This document shows, piece by piece, positions 51,791 to 61,600 of a stretch of 64,000 bases of DNA. Below the pieces are notes generated by a model. The model had not been told where the DNA came from. It saw nothing but the letters and a program-made list of their open reading frames with translations, and did no database searches. The position numbers and the translations under genes were made by a program. The stretch comes from Chrysophaeum taylorii (taxonomy: Eukaryota; Sar; Pelagophyceae; Pelagomonadales; Pelagomonadaceae): NCBI GenBank assembly GCA_029834535.1, contig JAQMWT010000004.1, positions 46,309 to 110,308 on the forward strand, read 5' to 3'. Numbering within the stretch: the stretch's first letter is position 1; the number at the start of each line of letters is the position of its first letter.

Positions 51791-53415
51791 CCTTCTGTAA
51801 CTTCTCGGCACTTCTCTTCCTCCTCCTCGTCGGTTCGTCGGTCGAAAGCGTCGTTACCGAGCGATTCTTGACGAGAATTCCTATCCTTATCAGCCGAAGG
51901 AGACGCCTTCTGCACCGAGCTCAAAAGCATCGGCTCGGGAGCCGCATCGCCTTGAGTCAGATGGCTTGCGACCGAAACAGCAAACGATAGGCTGGCCTTG
52001 TCCCCTTCGGCTTCACAGTCCTTCGTTAATTCGTCGACCGTCTCAACATTCAGCTCGTCATCAAAACAAACAATATCTCCCAAAGCGAGAATTTCACCTT
52101 GAGTAATCACGGTCGGCACATCCTGGGTAGAGGAGATCGCCACTCGAGCTGCGAACTTGTCGTGATCCTCAGGAGAAGAACACATTCCATCGACTACCCC
52201 AAGTTGCTCGTATCCAGAAGACGTCGCGACGAAAACTTGCCCGGTTTCCATGGGCTCTGAAAGAGCGACTGGCACGCAGTAAGTGCGCCCAGGCAAGACC
52301 TTCATCGTGCGCGCAGCATAGGCTACCACTTCATGGGCATCGCTGTTCGAACTTTGAGAAGGCGTAGCTGTAGGGACTCCCGAAGTCGTCGAAGCTGCCG
52401 CTCGTTTCGGCGGTGGATGCTGGAGGTCTTCAATCTTGCACAAGCGAGCGTAAACGCTGTCCTCAACTGTGCTCAGGCTCTTTTGCATCGCATGGTGCTG
52501 TTGCCCATAAACCTGAACTACCACGGGGTTGCGCTCATCATAAGTTGATCTGAACGTCAAAATCGGAGAATCGACTCGTCGATCCTGCACCTTCAACTTC
52601 TTGCGCCCATAAGCGACTTGTGTGCGGAGAAACGCAATGCGATTTCGCGGGTAGTCCACTATGGCTCCCAGCACCCGAATATCGCGCGCTCCCAGCAGAA
52701 ATAGGTGATTAGTATCGGCCACGATGCCAGCCACTGGGACTGCCACGTCGTCCGCGAGCGCAACTCGTAATGCGACCCATTTGTGGATAGTCGTCTTATT
52801 AAATCCTGACCCGCACAGGGTGCGCTCGACTGGGAGATCGCCTCGGTCGAGGATTATATTATCCTTCGCCAGTTTTTCGACCATCCCACGACAAATATAG
52901 GGGACATCCGCCATTCCATCAACGCCTATAGTCGTTGCGAACTTCGGCCCGTCTCGTCGTCCGTAAATATGTCCAACTATGAACGTAAGTGTGCCAGGGT
53001 CCAGAAAACCGATGGTGATGAGGCCTTGCTCGATCTTTTCCCCATCGTGCGGCGAAAGTGCAGTATGATGGCATCGTCCCTCCGGTTCCGCATCGCCCGG
53101 CATCTGCATCGTCACCGCTGCCATATCTAGCGTCCCACGTCTCGCCTCTATATCTATATTGGCGCTCGCTGCGGTCTCTTTGTCTGGTGGCTCTCTCTCT
53201 TCTTCCATCGCAACCTCGGGTGGGCTCGGCGCTTCGGCTGCTTCCTCATTCCCAAGTTTCGCTGGCAACAAAATCCGACACTTCTCAATCGGAGGAACAT
53301 GTACTTCCTCCTTTGTCTCCTCTGACGATTTTCGCAATTTCTCGTCCATCAAATCGGACATTCCCGTCCACTTCTCCTCCATCGGCGCCGCTGTGGTCTG
53401 CTCTGTTGCGACCAA
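51676..53415 (-). CDS. Gypsy-2 protease-like domain and methyltransferase N-terminus
   Basis: A 579-residue open frame, minus strand. ATTIGVDGMADVPYICRGMV (about 52930-52880) and LFLLGARDIRVLGAIVDYPR (about 52700-52640) form the protease-like core with the same D-G-M-A replacement as Gypsy-1. A region rich in acidic residues precedes the methyltransferase motif I. The frame ends two residues after motif I because of a small indel. Confidence 0.8.
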   Translation of the reverse strand: MVATEQTTAAPMEEKWTGMSDLMDEKLRKSSEETKEEVHVPPIEKCRILLPAKLGNEEAAEAPSPPEVAMEEEREPPDKETAASANIDIEARRGTLDMAAVTMQMPGDAEPEGRCHHTALSPHDGEKIEQGLITIGFLDPGTLTFIVGHIYGRRDGPKFATTIGVDGMADVPYICRGMVEKLAKDNIILDRGDLPVERTLCGSGFNKTTIHKWVALRVALADDVAVPVAGIVADTNHLFLLGARDIRVLGAIVDYPRNRIAFLRTQVAYGRKKLKVQDRRVDSPILTFRSTYDERNPVVVQVYGQQHHAMQKSLSTVEDSVYARLCKIEDLQHPPPKRAAASTTSGVPTATPSQSSNSDAHEVVAYAARTMKVLPGRTYCVPVALSEPMETGQVFVATSSGYEQLGVVDGMCSSPEDHDKFAARVAISSTQDVPTVITQGEILALGDIVCFDDELNVETVDELTKDCEAEGDKASLSFAVSVASHLTQGDAAPEPMLLSSVQKASPSADKDRNSRQESLGNDAFDRRTDEEEEEKCREVTEGEIRRRFEKVQWQPITYRKVVMLFSGAGGSTLAAATCE

Positions 53416-54325
53416 AACTGCATCGGCTAAAACCGTTTCGGGGGGGGGGGGGCCTAGGAAAAGAAGACGTCGTCCCCGACGTCAACTCAAAAAGTCTAAC
53501 GTCGTCGTCATGAACTTCCCTGCAAGACATGCACATGACGAATGGGGGGACACTGGAACCTGCGGCGCGGGTTCGCGGGTTCGTCGGTCTCCGAGTCTGA
53601 GTCTTCCCAGTAGCGCGGAGAATCCAAAGCTTCATCCGATATTGCTTCCACGTACGATCTAGAAGGCCACCGAACGATCCGAGCGTCGGTCGTAGTTTGC
53701 TCCTGTTGCAAACGATGGCTGCCCGTCGCAGCGGCATCGGCAAAATCATCGGAGACTCGGGCGGGGCGCGCCGTCGGGTAAAAGACAACTCCCGACGATG
53801 GCTGCGCTTCGCATAGAGATTGGAACGTGGAGGTTGCGCTCGAATGTCCCGAACTGTCCTGATATCGGCCTCCGTCGTATTCGTCATCGCGCTGCCGATG
53901 ACGTCTGCGCCGGCGCGAATTGCGACTAGAACTCCGGCTATTGCGGCCACTGCGGGGGCTCGGACTGGATGTAGGACTATTGGCCTTATGATCAGGGCTC
54001 TTACTTCGGCGTCGGCGCGACGATCGTCTAGAAGGTGACCGTCCGTCTCGCTGTCGTGTAGAATACGACTTGCTATCTTTGATGCTTCTGACCTCGCTCA
54101 CCATGGTCGCCATTGTGGTTCCAAGCTCGGTGAGGGCCGTTTGAATCTCGGTAGGAGGTTCCGATCCGCGCGTAGCGTGCGCATTAGATGCATCGTCACG
54201 CTTCTCCCAATCGGAACGCGATATGGGTTGCTTTTTGTGTTTCCGAATGCGCTTCCACATCGCACAGTGATAACGGTCCGGATCGCGGTTGCAAACCACG
54301 CGATTTCGGTGTTCATCTTCATCAT
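53416..54325 (-). pseudogene. Gypsy-2 Gag C-terminus: zinc-knuckle tail, RS domain and acidic region
   Basis: Frame 54299-53508: after the second half of the zinc-knuckle-like segment (VCNRDPDRYHCAMWKRI) comes an RS-rich domain (STRQRDGRSPSRRSSRRRRS, about 54050-53990) and an acidic stretch. A run of 13 G at 53439-53451 causes a frame change before the protease frame. Equivalent to 9179-10900 of Gypsy-1. Confidence 0.78.
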
Positions 54326-54686
54326 ACCCTTACCCTGATCGCCGACTGCGGTTGCGATGGAGGACGGTGCCTCATGAATCCTGAGCCTTGCGAGGGCATC
54401 CGCCCTCCCGGCGTAGGTTGGCACCTATTCGCCTCCCGGGCGGGCCGGTTGGCAGCCGGAACGTTCGCAGTGGGACGGGGTATGGCCGGGGGGCGAAGAC
54501 GGAAGGTTATCGACGAGTTGGTTGTCAGTCACATCGCGGTCTCCTCGTCGCATGGCGACAAGCTTGATGGTCACTCTCCGCCGACCGACCTTTCGGCGCT
54601 CCTCGTCTACAGGCCCGTGATTCCGGACTGGCACCTGTCGGTCCGGCCTGGCTCCCATGCTCGGGAGAGGTCTGAAGTTAGTTAGT
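54326..54686 (+). mobile_element. SINE-like retroposon in Gypsy-2 Gag
   Basis: About 361 bp, ACCCTTACCCTGATCGCC to GAAGTTAGTTAGT, flanked by TCTTCATCAT (54316-54325 and 54687-54696). It splits the zinc-knuckle-like coding segment between STHDE and the following residues. Nearly identical to the copy at 38358. Confidence 0.88.
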
Positions 54687-54696
54687 TCTTCATCAT

Positions 54697-55466
54697 GGGT
54701 GGACCAGAAGTGTCCGCACTCCTTGCACGTCTTCTTACACCTCCAAAACGGATCTCGTAAGATCAGCGGAACCGTATTTCCAGACGGTTTATCCGCATCT
54801 TGCTTAGCTTGTTGATCGGATGCCATCGCTCGACCTCCCCGCCCACGCGGCGGTTTATTCGGTTTCGGATTGGAGGGTCCCTGATCCTTTTCCTCCTCCG
54901 TCAACTTCCGAAAGTCGTTCTCAAGTCTCGTAATGAGCGCCACCGTCGACGTAAAAGTCACGTAGCTATCCGGGTGACCGCTCCTCATAGTCCGCACACG
55001 GGTCCGTAAATCCTTGGACGCCAAACCGCTAATAAGCTGATCGATGATATCAACGTCATCCATCGTGCGGTTGGACTCGGTACAAAAGGCTAACGCCTCG
55101 TTATAGAACTTGGTACAGTACGTTTTTACGTGTCGCTCCCCACTCTTGTTCGGAACCGAAGTCTGAGTGACCTTCCGCAGCTTATCGAGCAGCTCCTGCT
55201 GCCTGGTCGGAGGTCGGCAAGTCGATCTAAAATAACCCAAAACTCGATCACAGTAAGCTGTTAAGACGACGGAGGCGCCGAATCGCGGCTCCATGCTCTT
55301 CGTCGTCAGCATCCAATTTCAAATAAAATGACGGACTGTGCGGCAGCTCATCGCAGAGCTCCTCGTACTTCCGCAAATGCTCCTCGAAAATTGGCGCAAC
55401 GGTATCGCGCAAATGCACCGGTAATAAGTAGCGTAATTTCTCGACCGAGAAATGGTCGTCTGCCAA
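54697..55466 (-). pseudogene. Gypsy-2 Gag capsid part and first half of the zinc-knuckle-like segment
   Basis: Frames 55466-55248 (ADDHFSVEKLRYLLPVHLRD) and 55312-54697 (GERHVKTYCTKFYNEALAFC, LRTRVRTMRSGHPDSYV, then KTCKECGHFWSTHDE). These match 8342-9100 of Gypsy-1 residue by residue with some changes. Frameshifts occur at about 55260 and near 55460. Confidence 0.8.
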
Positions 55467-56076
55467 AAGTATGCATCACCGCTGCCGAATTTATGTCAAA
55501 TTGCCGTTGATCTCGGCCTTCAATGACGAGTTTGAAGTTGTCAGCTTTCAAACTGGAAGTGGGGCGACGAGATCGGCCTAAGTTGGCCTTCTCGAAAGCG
55601 TCCGCAAACGTCTGCGATAATCCCCGTAACAATTTCGTACCTTCATCTTCGGTTTCTGCCCTACCCACAGTCTCCGTATCGACTCGGGGCGGAGGTTCAT
55701 CCCCCGTTTCAGTGCTCCTTTCCGGTCCAGGCCGCCTCGCGGGTGTTTCCGGTTCGGGCCGACTCACGGGTCGTTCACGGCTGCTCTCACGACGCATACG
55801 TTCGGCTGCTAATTCGTCTCGCTCACGACGAAATCGTTCAACCTCCTCACGTAAGGTCCTCGTTGTTTCGAGCTCTTGCCGCAACGCTTCATTCAGCATA
55901 TTGAGCTCTTGTCGAGCCGCTTCTTCCTTAGCTTCAGCCCTTTCACGGGCAAATCGCTCAGCTAGTCGTTCGTTTTCGCGTCGTCTCCGCTCGAGGTCTT
56001 CACGAATTCGACGTCGGGTTGCGGATCCGCGCTCAATCGGAGTGCGCTCGCCACGGTCCGGGGTCGTTGGACTCAT
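55348..56076 (-). CDS. Gypsy-2 Gag N-terminal coiled coil
   Basis: Open frame of 242 residues. Residues 20-90 are a charged coiled coil (RREDLERRRRENERLAERFA-type heptads through LREEVERFRRERDELAAERM). A Pro-rich hinge with RPGPERSTETGDEPPPRVDT follows, then KLLRGLSQTFADAFEKANLG and FKLVIEGRDQRQFDINSAAV. The last 40 residues are in a shadow frame; the true product shifts near 55465 into the next Gag frame. This part is absent from Gypsy-1. Confidence 0.72.
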   Translation of the reverse strand: MSPTTPDRGERTPIERGSATRRRIREDLERRRRENERLAERFARERAEAKEEAARQELNMLNEALRQELETTRTLREEVERFRRERDELAAERMRRESSRERPVSRPEPETPARRPGPERSTETGDEPPPRVDTETVGRAETEDEGTKLLRGLSQTFADAFEKANLGRSRRPTSSLKADNFKLVIEGRDQRQFDINSAAVMHTFGRRPFLGREITLLITGAFARYRCANFRGAFAEVRGALR

Positions 56077-56286
56077 CGGCGAAAAAATTGCTGTATCTGG
56101 AGGTGCCTCGTGGGGTAATTCGGCAACGTTGACTGCCTCGGCCTCTCGTAATTCACCTTCCTCGCGGCCTGTCTCAATGGCGGCGGGAGGACTGGAGGAG
56201 ATCCCTCCTCACGCACGTCTGCGTCTTCATCCACATCTTTACTACTAATCGACAGGTGTTTGTCTGTCTGTCTGTCTGGCTTGGCG
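56077..56286 (-). other. Gypsy-2 5' leader
   Basis: The minus strand starts CAGACAGACAGACAAACACC and TGTCGATTAGTAGTAAAGATG, matching the Gypsy-1 start at 8303-8341. No LTR was recognised. The GACAGACAAAC stretch is a close match to the LINE target motif. Confidence 0.6.
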
Positions 56287-56565
56287 GACGTTTCCGGACG
56301 GTCCGTTAGAAGTCTTTGCGAACGACGCGGAAGACCAGAGGGGAAGGACCGGGGGAAGAGTCGCGAAGCCCAACGTTCGCGCATTTTCGAACCGAAGTAG
56401 GGCATACGTGCGACAAAGCCAAAGCCGAGCCAAACGCCCGACGCCCCAAAGTCGTAGGACACGACCAAGTCGTGGAGTTCTCGAGGACGACCAAGTTGAG
56501 GAGGTCGCCAAGTCGAACGCGGGGTGAGTCGACGGACGTAGTCTATATACGCGGATCGACAAAAC

Positions 56566-57650
56566 ATGAGCGGCGCCGCGGTTCCCAGCGGAACCATCGG
56601 GAGCGCGGGAATGTCTGGAGACCGCGACCGAGCTCGAACGAACGCGATTCGGCACTTCAATGCTTTCGCCAACGGCAAAGGCGACCGGCCCCGGGGCCCC
56701 TTCAGCGATGTGGACGTTGCGGTCTTGGCGGCGCCCAGGGTTTGGGAACGCTTCGCCTTCTATCTCGTCGAGGAAACGAGCCTCGGAACGACGAGCATCC
56801 TCGACATTTTGGGCATCGTCCTCCGGGCCGCCAAGACCAGGTTCGACGTTCGGGGAGCGGCGGCGGACGTCAAAGACTTCTTCGTGTGTCTCAACTCGGA
56901 TTCGCGCTCGGAATGGGCCGTCTGGTATCGTGGTATACGCCACAACATCCAGCGGATCAAGTCTCAACGCTCGATGGCGGCGGGCGAAGATGAGGACCAC
57001 ACGGCCCCAGCTATATACCCGTGCCAAATTGACCGCATTGTCCGGGCCTACGCTCGGAAGGGCAGCCAAGAATCCGCCAGGCGCATCCACACGATCTACG
57101 GCCTCTGGATGGCAGGGGCTCGATCGAGCGAGCCCAGGTGGATGGCGCTAGGAAACGTGGGACGCTTCGACGTCCAGTTCAACGCGTGGTTCATCACGGT
57201 GCCGCAGTCCAAGGTCTCGAAGACCAAGCTCACTGCCTGGATTGCGGGGAACGGGTGGGAACGCTGCATTCTTACGTCCCTTGCCGACAACATGGTCATC
57301 AGTCGCCTCGAAGTCCAGGAGGACGACGGCACTCGCTGGCTCTTCCCCGACCTCGTCAACACCGACAGCTCCGCGAAGAGGATCGGGCGATACGTCAAGG
57401 ACCTGTTGCCGCGTTCCTCAACGGCGGCCCGAGGCTCGCGTGCTCGCAGCTTCGAAGCCGTCGAAATTACTGGCGGCGACGACAGGCTTCCCGACAACGC
57501 CTCCGCGGCTAGCTTCCGCCACGGTGTCTGCGAGTATCTTGCCGGCTCGTTGGCCCTCGAGCACTGCGTAATGGTGACGGGACACGAGCTTCGCTCTGTC
57601 TCAGCATTATTCGAATACTTCCGGAAGTTGAACTGCTGCAGTCATGCCGG
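56566..57650 (+). CDS. Tyrosine recombinase (Crypton-like)
   Basis: Open to 57750, but the conserved part ends near 57640. It would cut and rejoin DNA through a covalent tyrosine link. Candidate catalytic residues: Arg186 in WMAGARSSEP, Lys216 in TVPQSKVSKT, Arg318 in AASFRHGVCEYLA (the usual box II His is replaced), His340 in MVTGHELRS and Tyr351 in SALFEYFRKL, in the standard R-K-(H)xxR-H-Y order. Residues 40-170 would be the core-binding N-terminal domain. The TGHxxxSxSALxEY arrangement is typical of Cryptons and related eukaryotic tyrosine recombinases. The start at 56566 follows a leader of about 270 bp. The frame is intact, so this protein could be active if expressed. Confidence 0.82.
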
Positions 57651-59064
57651 GCGCAATCATCCTCGCGGGCTGGCGCAAGCCGGCTTGGGGCCAAATACCC
57701 CGCGGTCCCGTGCCGGCGTCCATCGACGTCATCCTCGCCCTCGGCGTTGACCCCGACAAGCTCGTCGATGTCATAAAAGTCGTGCTTCAGATCGACACCC
57801 AGTACCCCGAAGAATATCAACGCGACGGGAGGCTGTGGAGCCTCATCACGGCGGCCTTCGCCAGCATCGTCATGTACTACCCCGAGCGGCAGGACGCAAT
57901 TATTTCCTGTTCGTTAACCTTAAGCTTCGAGACGCCATCAATCATATCTTTGGTACGCAGTACGGCGCGCCCGACGCCGTCCTTCGCCAATGGAGCCGCA
58001 AAATTCGCTCTGCGTTCGACGAGGCCAACCTTCACCTCACAGGCCGCTGGATCTCAGTCGATGAGGATCGTGAGATGGCTCGCCAGCGCAACGAAAACCG
58101 CAGCTCCACGGAAAGTTCGATCAACTCCACGGAAAGTTTGATCAGCGGTAGATGATGGTTGGCTGCCTGCTCGATAACTTTGGAGTCGCGCAGCCAGCCC
58201 AACCACCGTAACTGCAGCCAATCGAGCCACCGGAGCAGCCACTCCTGCCGCCTCCACCGGCGCTGCCGCCTCCAGCAGCGCACACCCCGTCGCTCCGCTT
58301 CCACCACCGCCGCCGCCTCCCGCGATGACATCGGCGTCGGTCCCGGCCTTGGCTCCGGCCCCGGTCGTGCCTCAACCCGAGCGGATCGTGAACGCACCAA
58401 TCCCCGCACCGGCGCCCACAGCCGTTGTCGTGCCCCCGCCCACGCCGGCGGCAGTCATGCCGCCTTTGGTCATGCAATCTCGAGGCCCTCTCCCACCCTT
58501 CGTCTTCCCGGCCTGCACTCACGCGACCGCTCCTCCAACAGTCAACAACATGCTCGTGCGTTCCAGCGCAACACCCTCACTCGACCTCGACAAACTCAGT
58601 GGCGTCGCCGCCGTGGATGTCGTTGTCGGGTGGTTAGGACATAAATTGCCTCCCACCATGACACGCCAGGACAAGAGACGCCGCGAGAATCTGCTCAAGT
58701 GTGTCAGGTTTATGCGAACCGACGCCGAAATCAAGGGATTGGCATCGTCGAACATGGAAATTGGCAAAAGCGCGCCCTTGCCACCAAACTCCTCGGCTTC
58801 GTACGCCGCTACCTTGCGATGTTGTACATGAAGCACAAGAACCCATCGGATCCGATGCCCAAGGCCTTCGAAGCGAAGGGCGGCATGAAGGCCAACTACA
58901 TCGACGACCGAGTCAGTCAGATCTCCAAACTCCCCGGAGTCTCTCGCCGGAATTTCCTAATCTCAAGAGCAAACTTCCACAATTTCCGAAAGGAGATCGA
59001 GGACACGTTCGACCCCGATTTCGCCCCTGCTGCCAAACGGCCGCGCATCGCGAGCAGCAACTAA
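57644..59064 (+). pseudogene. Second gene of the tyrosine-recombinase element (unknown, frameshifted)
   Basis: Starts MPGAIILAGWRKPAWG at 57644, shifts frame near 57895 (NYFLFVNLKLRDAINHIFGT continues it), passes a Pro-rich part (58325-58530), shifts again near 58765 and ends with NFRKEIEDTFDPDFAPAAKR plus PRIASSN at 59064. The PAAKRPR near the C-terminus looks like a nuclear localisation signal. The parts may be one protein with intron or frameshift mutations. No family was recognised; it may be a DNA-binding partner of the recombinase. Confidence 0.5.
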
Positions 59065-59428
59065 TCCGAACACCGCGAGCACGCCCTGGAACCGCCCCTA
59101 AGCCGCCGGCCGTCCGCGACCGGGGGAACAAGCTGACATTAGCAAGTAAAAAAAGCATCACGCATAGGTTTACAACCTCGGGCCGACCCCGTAGCCTCGT
59201 GCCAGAAGGCCGCGAAAGGGTCCTTCTACGCGGCGCGAGCCGCCGGTGTCGAAGAAGCGGCTTTAGCGGCGCGGAGGTGCCGAGACGCCGGAGGGCTCTA
59301 CAAAAGCCGCGGGCGGCGCCGGAGGCGCCGCCGCGGCGCTGGAGGGCGCCACTAAAGCCTTCGGCGCCGCCAAAGCCGCCGGGGCAAACGGCGGCGGCGT
59401 CACCGGCGCCGCCAAAGCCGCTGGCGCC
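59065..59428. other. GC-rich 3' region of the tyrosine-recombinase element
   Basis: Very GC-rich, with GGCGCCGCC-type runs and no convincing protein. Long frames here are due to composition. Confidence 0.6.
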
Positions 59429-59690
59429 TTCGGCGCCTTTTCGGCACCTCTTCGGCGCCTTTTCGGCACCTCTTCGGCGCCTTTTCTTTTTTTTTTTTTT
59501 TTCGGCACCTCTTCGGCGCCTCTTCGGCACCTCTTCGGCGCCTTTTCGGCACCTCTCCGGCGCCTTTTCGGCACCTCTTCGGCGCCTTTTCGGCACCTCT
59601 TCGGCGCCTTTTCGGCACCTCTTCGGCGCCTTTTCGGCACCTCTTCGGCGCCTTTTCGGCACCTTCGGCGCCTTCCCGGCGCCTTCGGCG
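59429..59690. repeat. Minisatellite of about 20-22 bp
   Basis: At least ten copies of a TTTTCGGCACCTCTTCGGCGCC-like unit (CGGCACCTCTTCGGCGCC core), with a run of 15 T at about 59486-59500. The apparent proteins across it (repeated APLRRLF) are artefacts of the repeat. A trinucleotide-rich GGCGCC pattern continues on both sides. Confidence 0.85.
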
Positions 59691-59766
59691 CCGGCGCCGG
59701 CGCCTCCGGTGCCGGAACGCTTTTTTTCCGGCACGGTGTCCGGAAACGTCTCTTTTTCTGTTTGTC

Positions 59767-60587
59767 TTTAAATGTCGACTGCTAAGAGGGGGGTGTGTGT
59801 GGGGAGCATGAAGGATGTGGGTGGGTTTGTGGGGTATGAGGGATGTGCCTGACGGGCGGAGATAAGTACGCGGGACCTAGTCGGGGTCATCGCCGAGTCG
59901 TGGGGCAGGCGAAGAGAGGACGGGCACCGCCCGTAGGTCGTACGCATGCTGCCGCCGGACGTATGTGCGACGACGTGACGTCCTGCTGGGATCGGGCGGC
60001 CTGGGTGGGGTTCCCCGAGGCGGCGACATGGGTGAGGGCGGTGAGGGCACAGAGAGCCCGGCCTAATGCGTTGGCGATCCCCCACTCACGGTAGATGCGG
60101 CGAGTTTGGGCCGCCTTTTGCCTCTGTGAAGTCGGCGCAGCCGCTTGCCACCCAGGTTCGCGCAGCGATGCGCTCTGCGCATGTTTGGGCGAGAGCGTGG
60201 CACGCCGCGCTGGCCTCACCGAAGGCACCAAAGACGAGGCCGGCGACGGTGCCGTACCTACGTAGCCGCTGTTCGACAGGGCCCAAAAAAGCAAGGCGGT
60301 GGTGCTGTACCCGGCTGGGGGATGATGGCGTCGATGCCGCGGGCGTGAGCGAGGTATTCGGAGTGGACTTGCGCTGCGCGCCGATCGACAGGCGACGGGT
60401 GGGAGGGGTGGAGGGCGTGGGCGGTGTAGAACGAATCCCAAGCGAGGGTTTTGATGTCGTAGAGTTGCTCCTTGTTGTCGAGCGTGGTGAGGATGTCTGG
60501 GACGACGTGGCGATGGGCGAGATTGCCTCGGTACCGGCCGTAGAGGTGCGTGCGAATGGCAGGGGCGACGACGTCAGCAAAGATGTT
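59767..60587 (-). mobile_element. 5'-truncated LINE copy
   Basis: 821 bp on the minus strand, about 97 percent identical by eye to 7331-8147 of the long LINE. It covers the end of the endonuclease region and the 3' UTR. It is flanked by a 9-bp target duplication CTGTTTGTC (59758-59766 and 60588-60596). Coding is broken by a shift near 60290. It sits at the same point of the Helitron block as the left LINE cluster. Confidence 0.85.
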
Positions 60588-60596
60588 CTGTTTGTC

Positions 60597-60906
60597 CCCC
60601 GATTTAGGGTAAGGATCAGGTAGGTTCGCGAGCCAGACAGTGATCCTCCAAGCCGTCTACGGCGACCACGCAGACTGTTTCCACGACCCGCGGCGGCTCT
60701 TTCAGCGCGCCATTCTCACGCCCCGTCGAAACGATGTTGTCGATGCTGACAACGCGCGCACGACCGCGGCCTTTTTTTCCCGGAGACGAGGCGTCGGAGA
60801 TCTTTTCGGCCGACTAGGTTGGGTCGGAAGACGACGCCTCGCTCTCAAGAGTCGAGTTTTGAACTCCCTGACAACCAACGGCATGCTGACTTTGATCGCG
60901 AGCTTA
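60597..60906. other. Non-coding flank of the right Helitron remnant
   Basis: Reverse complement of about 736-1032, with a few differences. Contains no gene. It ends at the SINE-like insertion. Confidence 0.7.
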
Positions 60907-61274
60907 CTAACTAACTAACTTCAGACCTCTCCCGAGCATGGGAGCCAGGCCGACCGACAGGAGCCAGTCCGGAATCACGGGCCTGTAGACGAGGGGCGCC
61001 GAAAGGTGGGTCGGCGGAGAGTGATCATCAAGCTTGTCGCCATGCGACGAGGAGACCGCGATGTGACTGACAACCAACTCGTCGAAACCTTGGTCTTCGA
61101 CCCCCGGCCATACCCGTTCCCACTGCGACGTTCCGGGTGCCAACCGGCCCGCCGAGAGGGCGAATAGGTGCCAACTACGCCGGGATAGGGCGGATCCCCT
61201 CTGCAAGGCTCAGGCTTTTCATGAGGCACCGTCCTCCTAGAAACCGCGGTCGGCGATCAGGGTCAACGGGTATG
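60907..61274 (-). mobile_element. SINE-like retroposon in the right Helitron remnant
   Basis: Reverse-complement copy starting CTAACTAACTAACTTCAG. Probable short target duplication GAGCTTA (60900-60906 and 61275-61281). It is more diverged from the other copies (several indels). The left arm lacks it, so it inserted after the duplication. Confidence 0.8.
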
Positions 61275-61279
61275 GAGCT

Positions 61280-61600
61280 TAAAGTCTTCGAAAAACTCGA
61301 CCCGTCCGCACGGCCCACGCAACGGTCCCAGATACAGGAATCGATCGTCGTCGTTGTCACGAGGCTCTACAACCTGTATACCTTAAGGCCGCCGACGCCC
61401 AAACGATCACCAAGAGCCAGGCAGACGCCCGCGAGGTCGGCGTTCCTCTTGGCGGAATGCCGTCTTTCTCTGCCACGTAGTCTACGGGCTTCTCTGTCGA
61501 TCGGCAACCACGAGGCATATCCTCTGTCTGGGTCGACGACGTCTCCCCACCCTACCCCACACGTGTGCGCATACCGATAAGCCCCCTCCGGGTCTCACGC
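61280..61600 (+). pseudogene. Helitron-type helicase C-terminal remnant, second copy
   Basis: A frame with AADAQTITKSQADAREVGVP corresponds to the motif INKSQGQTxRKVGV, followed by PHPTPHV-type residues and broken frames. It is the inverted counterpart of 403-735 at about 80-85 percent identity and carries more indels. Not functional. Confidence 0.72.

Larger units (their letters stand above)
16497..56265 (-). mobile_element. Ty3/Gypsy retrotransposon copy 2, split by nested insertions
   Basis: One element on the minus strand survives in three pieces: about 56265-49689, 40594-40529 and 18150-16497. The reading of the reverse transcriptase continues across both gaps once the Copia insertions are ignored. 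The inserted elements have 5-bp target duplications: ATGAC at 40595-40599 and 49689-49693, and GGTGG/GGTAG at 18146-18150 and 40529-40533. A SINE-like copy sits at 54326-54686. The 3' end is lost inside the integrase and abuts Gypsy copy 1 head-on. No LTR was recognised. Copy 2 keeps the 5' coiled-coil part of Gag that copy 1 lacks. Confidence 0.85.
56287..59750 (+). mobile_element. Tyrosine-recombinase element with 13-bp inverted ends
   Basis: 3.46 kb between GACGTTTCCGGAC (56287-56299) and its exact reverse complement GTCCGGAAACGTC (59738-59750). The ends fall at the edges of the Gypsy-2 leader and of the LINE tail. It contains a tyrosine recombinase gene (56566-57640), a second broken gene (57644-59064) and a GC-rich 3' part with a minisatellite. 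A Crypton-like or DIRS-like origin is possible; no reverse transcriptase is present, so Crypton-like is favoured, although Cryptons usually lack inverted ends. Confidence 0.7.

Noticed and set aside
58701-59771. A 356-residue frame with repeated APLRRLF
   Set aside because: Only the translation of the 20-22 bp minisatellite and GC-rich flank.
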